From: an uncultured Clostridia bacterium
Lineage (GTDB): Bacteria > Bacillota > Clostridia > Christensenellales > CAG-917
Length of the DNA stretch: 12,222 nt
Assembly: GCA_947589635.1 (NCBI GenBank)
Contig: CANQCC010000041.1
Coordinates: forward strand, 1-12,222
Direction: 5' to 3'
Shown: piece after piece, positions 1 through 5,571 of the stretch
Numbering within the stretch: the first letter of the stretch is position 1
Layout of the letters: every line of letters starts with the position of its first letter
Translations under genes and position numbers: made by a program
Notes under the pieces: model-generated
Told to the model about the DNA's origin: nothing
The model's input: the letters and a program-made list of their open reading frames with translations, nothing else
The model's database searches: none

Positions 1-39
1 GCATCTTAGAACTGCTTCTTGCCATCTCTATCATGCGAA

Positions 40-61
40 ATATGCGAAGCGTATATTTTTT
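40..61 (+). terminator. Terminator-like hairpin with T-run
   Basis: Positions 40-45 pair with 49-54 (six pairs, one G-T wobble) around a GAA loop, followed by A and six Ts (56-61). This is the form of a weak intrinsic terminator on the + strand, possibly for a gene that lies before the window. The stem is short and AT-rich, so it could be chance. Confidence 0.35.
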
Positions 62-91
62 GTGCGCGGAGAAGCGCAGCAGCTTGCGGTA

Positions 92-128
92 GGCTTTTGG
101 GCACCTTGCAAAGCAATGGTGCCAAGCC
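92..128. other. Imperfect hairpin, 15 bp stem with bulges
   Basis: GGCTT (92-96) pairs with AAGCC (124-128). After a TTG bulge, GGCACC (100-105) pairs with GGTGCC (118-123), then TTGC pairs with GCAA around a short loop. No T-run follows, so it is not an intrinsic terminator. It directly precedes the tandem structured elements and may belong to the same RNA. Function unknown. Confidence 0.5.
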
Positions 129-145
129 CTGAGCAAAATGCAAGC

Positions 146-245
146 GTACGGGATGAGAGACAAGGAAAAACCCATTTTGCGAGGGTCGAGCGTACTTTAT
201 CGTACGTGACCTGAACAAAATGGGCTTTGACGATGTATATCGCCC
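146..245 (+). repeat. Structured element, copy 1 of 2
   Basis: A 100-nt unit that recurs at 278-377 with an exact 132-nt offset and no net indel; about 69 of 100 positions match by hand count. Invariant blocks are GTACGGGATGA (146-156), GTCGAGCGTAC (185-195), GTACGTGAC (202-210), TGAA (212-215), TGAC (228-231) and CGCCC (241-245). It folds as an outer stem 171-179/216-224, an internal loop with facing GA dinucleotides (181-182 and 213-214), a stem 184-187/208-211, a GA bulge (188-189) and a terminal stem 190-195/202-207. Facing GA pairs form sheared G-A pairs only in + strand RNA, which favours that strand. I do not recognise the family; it could be a small RNA, a processed RNA motif or a palindromic repeat. 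Confidence 0.7.
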
Positions 246-256
246 CTCGATAACCT

Positions 257-403
257 AAAAACCGCGTGTAAGTGACTGTACGGGATGAAGAGCGCGAAAG
301 CGCCCTTTTCCTGAGCGTCGAGCGTACATAGACGTACGTGACGTGAAGGAAAAGGGCGCTGACAAAGCTATTCGCCCGTACAGGCGCTTACACGCGGTTT
401 TTT
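257..403. terminator. Very long bidirectional terminator hairpin downstream of rpsI
   Basis: Sixteen bases at 257-272 are perfectly complementary to 387-402. After a 3-nt internal loop the stem continues as CTGTACGGG (276-284) with CCCGTACAG (375-383). The right arm is followed by Ts to position 403 on the + strand, and the left arm begins with five As, so the other strand also ends in a T-run. On the minus strand the stem begins at the rpsI stop codon (402-404), as expected of the terminator of the rplM-rpsI transcript. The apex, about 90 nt, holds the second structured element rather than a small loop, which is unusual. Confidence 0.7.
278..377 (+). repeat. Structured element, copy 2 of 2 (inside terminator hairpin)
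   Basis: Second copy of the unit at 146-245, with all invariant blocks at +132. Its outer stem is longer: 299-312 pairs perfectly with 347-360 (14 bp). The facing GA dinucleotides (313-314, 345-346), the stem 316-319/340-343, the GA bulge and the terminal stem 322-327/334-339 are all kept. Relative to copy 1, pairs 306/353, 310/349, 311/348 and 316/343 have changed on both sides, which keeps pairing. The ends GTACGGG and CCCGTAC pair with each other here but only partly in copy 1. Confidence 0.7.
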
Positions 404-812
404 AACGTTTGGAGAACTGCGGAGCCTTACGCGCTTTATGCAATCCGTACTTCTTCCTCTCCTTCGCTCTCGGGTCGCGGGTGAGATATCCCTCTCTCTT
501 GAGGATGGCGCGATATGCCTCGGCGTCGGCGACGCAGAGCGCGCGAGCTATGCCGTGACGGATGGCGCCCGCCTGACCGTTGAAGCCGCCGCCCTTGACG
601 TTGACAAAGACGTCGAACTTATCCTTGGTGTCGGTCGCGACGAGGGGCTGATTGACGATAAGTTTCATCGTGTCGAGGGGGAAATACTCCTCGAGAGAAC
701 GCTTGTTGATGACGATGTTGCCCTCACCGGGGACGAGGCGCACTCTTGCGATAGCGGTCTTTCTTCTGCCGGTGCCGAGATATTGAACCTTTTTAACTTT
801 CTTTGTAGCCAT
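402..812 (-). CDS. rpsI: 30S ribosomal protein S9 (uS9)
   Basis: Small-subunit protein of 136 aa, the usual length. It has the family's N-terminal GTGRRKTAIARVRL segment (about residues 14-27), the central VNVKGGGFNGQAGAIRHGIARAL segment, and the basic C-terminal tail ending in SKR that reaches toward the ribosomal P site. In the family this tail contacts P-site tRNA. The start at 812 follows a GGTGAGGTGA-type Shine-Dalgarno that overlaps the rplM stop; only 13 nt separate the two genes, so they are co-transcribed and probably translationally coupled, as in most bacteria. The stop codon abuts the long terminator hairpin at 257-403. Nothing in the protein is unusual. Confidence 0.98.
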   Translation of the reverse strand: MATKKVKKVQYLGTGRRKTAIARVRLVPGEGNIVINKRSLEEYFPLDTMKLIVNQPLVATDTKDKFDVFVNVKGGGFNGQAGAIRHGIARALCVADAEAYRAILKREGYLTRDPRAKERKKYGLHKARKAPQFSKR

Positions 813-825
813 AATTCACCTCACC

Positions 826-1290
826 TCAGTTGAGTTTAAGCTCCACGGGCTTTTGAGCCTCATGGCCGTGTTCGCTGCCGACGTAGACGCGCAATTTCTT
901 GAGCATCTGTGCGCCGAGGCTGTTTTTGGGAAGCATGCCCTTGACCGCCTTGTAGACCGCAAAGTCGGGCTTTTCGGCCATAAGCTTTTTGTATTGAACT
1001 TGCTTGAGGCCGCCGATGTAACCGGTGTGATAGCGATAATATTTATCCTCGAGCTTCTTGCCCGTGAGGACAACCTTTTCGCAGTTGATTATTATAACAT
1101 GGTCGCCGCAGTCGACGTTGGGAGTATACTCGGGCTTGTTTTTGCCCTTGAGTATGGTTGCCACCTGAGACGCGAGACGTCCGAGCACCATGTCGGTCGC
1201 GTCCACGATGTACCACTTACTTTCAACTTCGCCGGGTTTTGCCATATAGGACTTGTTGTTTTTTGCCATTGAAGACAAATCATTAGCCAT
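826..1290 (-). CDS. rplM: 50S ribosomal protein L13 (uL13)
   Basis: Large-subunit protein, an early-assembly 23S rRNA binder. Family hallmarks are visible: KWYIVDATDMVLGRLASQVA, the YTPNVDCGDHVIIIN segment, LTGKKL, then VKGMLPKNSLG and a C-terminal HxHxAQKP-like end (SEHGHEAQKPVEL). I chose the ATG at 1290 (154 aa) because GGAGG lies 8 nt upstream. A longer reading to 1326 would include the Shine-Dalgarno itself and lacks its own. An internal ATG at 1269 would give a length closer to typical L13, so the first seven residues (MANDLSS) may be lineage-specific. First gene of the rplM-rpsI transcript, driven by the promoter at 1389-1417. Confidence 0.96.
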   Translation of the reverse strand: MANDLSSMAKNNKSYMAKPGEVESKWYIVDATDMVLGRLASQVATILKGKNKPEYTPNVDCGDHVIIINCEKVVLTGKKLEDKYYRYHTGYIGGLKQVQYKKLMAEKPDFAVYKAVKGMLPKNSLGAQMLKKLRVYVGSEHGHEAQKPVELKLN

Positions 1291-1382
1291 AAAGCCAACC
1301 TCCGATAATTTTCTTTCGCCGATCAAGTCCTCCGTGGGAGGGGCTTAGTTCCCCGAAAGCGCATGCTCCTGCGAAAATATGC
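1291..1382 (-). promoter_or_regulatory. Structured 5' leader of rplM-rpsI, possible L13-type autoregulatory leader
   Basis: The predicted transcript start near 1382 leaves a leader of about 90 nt. On the minus strand a GGGG/CCCC hairpin (1351-1354 with 1340-1343) and a CCTCC/GGAGG hairpin (1337-1341 with 1329-1333) share two bases, so they compete at their border. A further GC-rich segment lies near 1355-1375. L13 leaders that mediate feedback are known in low-GC Gram-positives. I cannot confirm a match to that family, so the regulatory role is inference. Confidence 0.35.
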
Positions 1383-1388
1383 TTGTTA

Positions 1389-1417
1389 ATAATATAAGAA
1401 TTATCACAATAAGTCAA
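1389..1417 (-). promoter_or_regulatory. Sigma-A promoter of rplM-rpsI
   Basis: On the minus strand TTGACT (1412-1417) is followed by a 17-nt spacer and TATTAT (1389-1394). This is close to consensus, with AT-rich surroundings. It lies between the end of the GH31 gene and rplM, so the ribosomal pair has its own promoter. Confidence 0.85.
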
Positions 1418-1484
1418 GCATTTTGCGCTCGATTTGCGATTTTTGTGCAGATTTTCGACAGCCTTGTCGCCCTCTTGTTGTCGC

Positions 1485-3566
1485 TCAGTCTCCCGAGCAC
1501 AATATCTTGAGCGTGACGTCGCCTTTTGCCTCGGCAGTCTTGTCTCCGTTTTCGAATGTGCCGCGCTCAAGCGCAAACGTGATCCTCTTTACGGGGCAGT
1601 CCTCGCTAAAGTGCACGCGCAAGGCATAGCCGCCCTCCGCTTTGGCCATCTCGAACAGCACGTTGCCCTGCTCGCAATACAGCGTATATTCCCCCTCGCC
1701 CGCAAAAACGCGCGCGGTCACCTCCTCAAACGAGGTGGAGTTGCCCTCCCTCTCGGGCAGCATGGGGATTATCGAGCCGTCCTTCACAAACGCCGGGTAG
1801 TCCTTAAGCGCGCAGGATATGTCGTACTCCGCGCCGCCATGATAGCGCTCGCCGGTGAAGAAGTTTGTCCACTCGCCTTCGGGGAGCCATATCCGCATTT
1901 TTGTAGCGCCTTTTCTACCCTTTTTGGTCACGGGACAGATCAGCATCCTCTCTGCAAAATAGTACTGATTGCGATACTTTTTGCTGCTTGAGCGCGCGTC
2001 CTTGTCATAATAGTACATGGGGCTTATGAGCGGGACGCCCTCCGAGTGCGTGCGCACGTTCGCGCTGTAAAGATAGGGCAACAGTCTGTGGCGAAGGCGC
2101 ATGAAGTCCTCCGCGATATCCTCTACTTTTTCATACAGCCAAGGCTCCTTGCTTCTGCCCTTGTTGTTTGAGTGCAGCCTGTTTATGGGCGAGAACACGC
2201 CGAATTGCAGCCACCTCAAATACAGCTCGTTGTCGCCGTGTCCGAAGAGGTGCCCGCCTATGTCGTGAGACCACCACGTGTAGCCCGCGTTTGACGCAAG
2301 CGCCGTGAAATAGGGCTGAAAACGCAGGCTCTTCCAGCATACGAAGGTGTCCCCCGAAAAGCCGAGCGGATAGCGGTGGGAGCCAAGGCCCGCATACCTT
2401 GACAAGATCATCCCGCGCTTGCCGCCGCGGCAGTTGTCAAGAAAGTGATAGTGGTTTAGAAGCCACAGCGGATCCAGCCCTTCCATCTTTGACTTTGTGC
2501 CCTGCTGCCAATCTATCCACCAGAAGTCAACGCCTTCCTCCTCGTAGGGGTGATGCAGAATGTCGAAATACGCATTCAGAAACTTCTCGTCGGTCAGGTC
2601 AAATTCCACCGTCTTTTTGGTCGCGGGGTCTATGCCGCAGGCCTCCGCCATGGCGGGATACATGTCCTCAAAATACCTGACACCGTCGCGGGGGTGCAGG
2701 TTCATAGTGACGGCAAGTCCTCTGTCCTTGAGCGCCTTAAGAAAAGCCTTGTGGTCGGGGAAGAGCGTCTTTTCAAACGAATAGCCCGTCCAGCCTCTGC
2801 CCTGCATGCTGCGATATTCCGCGTCGCGGGGAACGCTGCCCACGCGGTGCCAATCCATGTCTATCGTAGCGACGGTAAGCGGGACGTTTTTGCTTTGGAA
2901 CTTGTCCATAAGCGCAAGATATTCGTCCGCGCTGTAGCGGTGATAGCGCGACCACCAGTTTGAAAGCGCGTACATGGGCAAAAGAGGCGGATATCCCGTA
3001 AGCGAATAAAACTCCTTAAGTCCGCCAAGATAGTCGTCGCCGAAAGCGAGAGCATATATATCCCTGCCGCCCTCGCGCTTTTTGACGCTGCCGTCTTCAG
3101 CAAGCAAAAAAGACGCGCTGTCGTCAAGTATCGCGACTCCGTCCGAGGCGAATATGCCCCTCCTTATGTGGCCGAGGCAGAAGTGGTCCTTCTTTGTTCG
3201 CTTGCCCTTCCAGCCGCCAAGCACGCCGAAGGTGCCGTCAAGCGTGCGCGCCGTGCCGCCCAAATTTGCCTTGTTTGAAGGCGAAACGACGGGGCCGCCG
3301 CCGATCGAGACCTTGATGTCAAGCGTTTTAAGGTCTATACTGAATTGCGCGCATTTTGTCGCAACGACGGGTTTATCCCCCGCTTTTAGCATGCTGAACT
3401 GCGGATTTGAAAAATTTCTGCAATATATCGTCTGCGTGCGCAGGTCGGTGAAAGCGCCCTTCTCCACGCGTACGATCCTGTCGGATATGACGCTTATTCT
3501 TACGTCGCCGAAAATAAAAGCATTGCCTTCTTTCGCCGCGGCAAGCGGCACAGAAAATCTTCCCAT
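1485..3566 (-). CDS. Glycoside hydrolase family 31 (alpha-glycosidase-like)
   Basis: A 693-aa soluble protein without signal peptide, so probably cytoplasmic. GH31 order is clear: an N-terminal beta-sandwich (about 1-185), the GYPPLLPMYALSNWWSRY entry to the (beta/alpha)8 barrel (191-208), the catalytic barrel to about 500, then C-terminal beta domains. The likely nucleophile is Asp352 in WWIDWQQG and the likely acid/base is Asp406 in FSGDTFVCW, followed by HDIGGH (434-439). The classic WxDMNE nucleophile motif is replaced by WIDWQQ, so it belongs to a divergent subfamily and I do not assign a substrate. Members of the family act on alpha-glucosides, alpha-xylosides, alpha-galactosides and alpha-GalNAc. 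The start at 3566 has AGAGGT just upstream. It is monocistronic, with its own promoter and divergent from the Wzy-like gene. Confidence 0.93.
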   Translation of the reverse strand: MGRFSVPLAAAKEGNAFIFGDVRISVISDRIVRVEKGAFTDLRTQTIYCRNFSNPQFSMLKAGDKPVVATKCAQFSIDLKTLDIKVSIGGGPVVSPSNKANLGGTARTLDGTFGVLGGWKGKRTKKDHFCLGHIRRGIFASDGVAILDDSASFLLAEDGSVKKREGGRDIYALAFGDDYLGGLKEFYSLTGYPPLLPMYALSNWWSRYHRYSADEYLALMDKFQSKNVPLTVATIDMDWHRVGSVPRDAEYRSMQGRGWTGYSFEKTLFPDHKAFLKALKDRGLAVTMNLHPRDGVRYFEDMYPAMAEACGIDPATKKTVEFDLTDEKFLNAYFDILHHPYEEEGVDFWWIDWQQGTKSKMEGLDPLWLLNHYHFLDNCRGGKRGMILSRYAGLGSHRYPLGFSGDTFVCWKSLRFQPYFTALASNAGYTWWSHDIGGHLFGHGDNELYLRWLQFGVFSPINRLHSNNKGRSKEPWLYEKVEDIAEDFMRLRHRLLPYLYSANVRTHSEGVPLISPMYYYDKDARSSSKKYRNQYYFAERMLICPVTKKGRKGATKMRIWLPEGEWTNFFTGERYHGGAEYDISCALKDYPAFVKDGSIIPMLPEREGNSTSFEEVTARVFAGEGEYTLYCEQGNVLFEMAKAEGGYALRVHFSEDCPVKRITFALERGTFENGDKTAEAKGDVTLKILCSGD

Positions 3567-3592
3567 AACATACCTCTTTTATTGATATGAAT

Positions 3593-3621
3593 ATTTTACC
3601 AAACGACCCCGCCGCTGTCAA
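3593..3621 (-). promoter_or_regulatory. Sigma-A promoter of the GH31 gene
   Basis: TTGACA (minus strand, 3616-3621), 17-nt spacer, TAAAAT (3593-3598). Transcription would start about 20 nt before the GH31 start codon. The -35 lies in an arm of an imperfect GC-rich inverted repeat (3607-3616 with 3637-3645), and next to it is an 11-nt palindrome CGCAAATTGCG (3624-3634), a candidate operator. Confidence 0.85.
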
Positions 3622-3623
3622 TG

Positions 3624-3634
3624 CGCAAATTGCG
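3624..3634. promoter_or_regulatory. Candidate operator palindrome upstream of GH31 -35
   Basis: CGCAA-A-TTGCG is a perfect odd palindrome three bases from the GH31 -35 hexamer and about 40 nt from the -35 of the divergent promoter. Its position suits a regulator of GH31. Short palindromes arise by chance, and no regulator gene is adjacent. Confidence 0.25.
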
Positions 3635-3675
3635 GGAGCGCGGGGTTTTATAAAGTATTCTTAATATTATAAAAT

Positions 3676-3705
3676 TTGACAGGGCAGAAAGGTATTTAGT
3701 ATAAT
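3676..3705 (+). promoter_or_regulatory. Sigma-A promoter of the Wzy-like gene
   Basis: TTGACA (3676-3681), 18-nt spacer, TATAAT (3700-3705), preceded by an AT-rich tract (about 3650-3675) that could act as an UP element. Both hexamers are perfect consensus. It diverges from the GH31 promoter, with the two -35 boxes 54 bp apart. Confidence 0.9.
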
Positions 3706-3756
3706 CAAAAAGCCTTAAACGACTTTTTACGGCAAAATGCGACCAAAGGACGGACT

Positions 3757-5463
3757 ATGAAAGAAAAGCTTAAAAATATCCTCGATATGCTGACTCGCTT
3801 TGTGGATTCGGACTGGTTTATCGCTCTTCACGCGGTGCTCATCCTGCTTGGTTGGAGCCTTAACGTCTGGATACCCATGCTGTCCGTCATGGCGGCGATA
3901 GACATCCTGCCCCTCTTTTTCAAGCGGCAGACAAAGCACGTGATGATCTTGCTGTCCATGTTTTTGTTTGTGATAAGCAAGGACCGCAACGAGCTTATGA
4001 CATCTACGTCGTCCATATCCCTTATCGCGATAGTCGCCGTGCTTATCGTCGGCATGGTATTCAATCTGATATTTTTCAGGCGCAGCCTCATGCCCCTGCA
4101 TCCCAAAAACATCAAGGGCTTCCACGCGAGTCTGGCGGCGCTTATATTCGCGTTTGCGTTTGCGGGGCTTGGCTCGCCTTACGAGATACCCCTTCTCACC
4201 CCTCTTCTCATTTTGCTTGTGGCGCTGATCGTATTTGCGTACTCCTTCTTTGTGGTCACGCTGTCGAGGGATGAAAACAAGGCGGAGCTTCCCGAATATA
4301 TGCTTAAGATATTGTTTGCGTCCGGCGTCGTCATCGCCATAGAGATGACCATATTTTACGCGCGCATAGGCAATGTCAACGACATAGTGGAGGCCATAGT
4401 CAGAAAGCGCGTGCACCTCGGCTGGGCAGGCCCCAACAATATGGCGCCCATTTTGTCCATGACCATCCCCGCCACGCTGTACTTCTGCCTCAAAAAGAAT
4501 TACGCCACGCCTCTGTTCACGGTGATAGCGCTTATAGAATATGTGCTTATCCTCTTCTCCGGCTGCCGCGGCGCGATTTTGTTTTCGACCTTATCCCTGC
4601 CCGCGGTGATGCTGTACGTCGCGCAAAAAACCGAAAATCGCAAGTCGTATCCCATCACCATAGTCGTCATGTTTGCGATAGCGGTCGTGCTTGTCGCCTA
4701 CTATGGCGAGATATTTGCGGAAATAATAAACGGATTCCTCTCAAAGGGCCTCGACCCAACGCGGCGCGACGAAATATACCGCCTTGCCATAGACGTCTTC
4801 CGCACCTGGCCCGCATTCGGCGCAGGCTGGGACTATAAGACGGACATCTACTTCCACAGCACATTCTTCCAGATCATCGCCACAATGGGCGTGTTTGGGT
4901 TCATCCTGTTTGCGATATTGTATTTCTGGAGGTACAAGACCTTCCTGAAGATGCGCAAGGATCCCGCCTGTCTCGCTCTGCTTGTGGGCATGCTCGCCTT
5001 TGAGGGATACGGCATGATAGACACCAACTACTTCCTGCCCAACTGCTTTATCCTGCTTATGCTTATGACCTTCGTCGCGGAGGTGAACGTGCCCGAAGGC
5101 ACTTGCCTCGCGTTTGGCGGCAAAGATCCCGTCGCGCATGTGGTAGGTTTCTTCCGCATCCTCGCCGACAACGTCAAACCTGCAAAACCCGCCGAGCCTC
5201 ATGAGGCCGAAGGATCCGAAGAGATAAAAGAGGGCTCCGACGCGGACGGCGAACAGACGGGAACTCCATTAAATGCCGAAAAGAGCCCCGAAACCGAAGA
5301 CGAGCAAGCTGTCGATGAAAATTCTCCAATGGACGAGGCGCAAACTGCCGATAAAACGCAACCTGCGGACGAAGTTCAACCTGCGGTCGAAACGAAATCC
5401 GAGACGCAATCCGCGGACGATAAACAGGCGGAAGAAGACTCCGCCCCTCCCGCCGTGGAATAA
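3757..5463 (+). CDS. O-antigen ligase / Wzy polymerase-like membrane protein with acidic tail
   Basis: 568 aa. Residues 1-440 contain roughly ten or more hydrophobic membrane segments. Family landmarks are SGCRGAI (268-274, corresponding to the usual SxSRGA), TRRDEIYRLAIDVFRTWPAFGAGW (335-358, the loop with the usual R..W...P.GxGW pattern), and HSTFFQIIATMGVFG (367-381, the usual H...Q...E.G.G with T at the acidic position). Such proteins polymerise or transfer lipid-linked surface polysaccharide outside the membrane. Residues about 475-568 are a soluble, acidic, Pro/Ala/Glu/Gln-rich tail with loosely repeated QPADE/QTADK/QSADD units, not part of the family. Start: AAGGA six bases before ATG. 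No glycosyltransferase genes flank it, so ligase and polymerase cannot be told apart. Confidence 0.85.
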   Translation: MKEKLKNILDMLTRFVDSDWFIALHAVLILLGWSLNVWIPMLSVMAAIDILPLFFKRQTKHVMILLSMFLFVISKDRNELMTSTSSISLIAIVAVLIVGMVFNLIFFRRSLMPLHPKNIKGFHASLAALIFAFAFAGLGSPYEIPLLTPLLILLVALIVFAYSFFVVTLSRDENKAELPEYMLKILFASGVVIAIEMTIFYARIGNVNDIVEAIVRKRVHLGWAGPNNMAPILSMTIPATLYFCLKKNYATPLFTVIALIEYVLILFSGCRGAILFSTLSLPAVMLYVAQKTENRKSYPITIVVMFAIAVVLVAYYGEIFAEIINGFLSKGLDPTRRDEIYRLAIDVFRTWPAFGAGWDYKTDIYFHSTFFQIIATMGVFGFILFAILYFWRYKTFLKMRKDPACLALLVGMLAFEGYGMIDTNYFLPNCFILLMLMTFVAEVNVPEGTCLAFGGKDPVAHVVGFFRILADNVKPAKPAEPHEAEGSEEIKEGSDADGEQTGTPLNAEKSPETEDEQAVDENSPMDEAQTADKTQPADEVQPAVETKSETQSADDKQAEEDSAPPAVE

Positions 5464-5499
5464 CTTTGAAATCATACTCTTAAAAAGCGATTTATCATG

Positions 5500-5526
5500 C
5501 TTCCGCCCTTCGGCGGAAGTTTTATT
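5500..5526 (+). terminator. Intrinsic terminator between the Wzy-like gene and glmS
   Basis: Perfect 8-bp stem CTTCCGCC (5500-5507) / GGCGGAAG (5512-5519), loop CTTC, then TTTTATT (5520-5526). It ends 46 nt before the glmS start and so lies in the short 5' region of glmS. I see no convincing promoter after it, so glmS may depend on partial read-through or on a weak promoter near 5466-5490 (TTGAAA at 5466-5471 with a poor -10). Confidence 0.85.
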
Positions 5527-5571
5527 ATGCGCAAATCAAAGGCGGCGGCATATATTGATAAGAGGTTTGAT

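Noticed and set aside
6..218. 70-aa minus-strand reading frame downstream of rpsI
   Set aside because: It crosses the hairpin at 92-128 and half of structured copy 1, has no convincing Shine-Dalgarno and no recognisable domain.
1..403. CRISPR array or IS end
   Set aside because: Only two diverged copies, no uniform short repeats or spacers, no cas gene, no transposase and no target-site duplication seen.
438..1272. Plus-strand frames opposite rpsI and rplM
   Set aside because: They are antisense shadows of two certain ribosomal protein genes.
3727..4416. 229-aa minus-strand frame opposite the Wzy-like gene
   Set aside because: Highly charged, low-complexity composition and complete overlap with a gene that has a clear promoter, Shine-Dalgarno and family motifs.
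5464..5571. glmS ribozyme/riboswitch
   Set aside because: The gap is too short and lacks the expected conserved core; it holds a simple terminator instead.
5497..5571. Longer glmS start at 5497
   Set aside because: It would begin in the terminator hairpin and move catalytic Cys2 inside the chain, which would inactivate the Ntn glutaminase.
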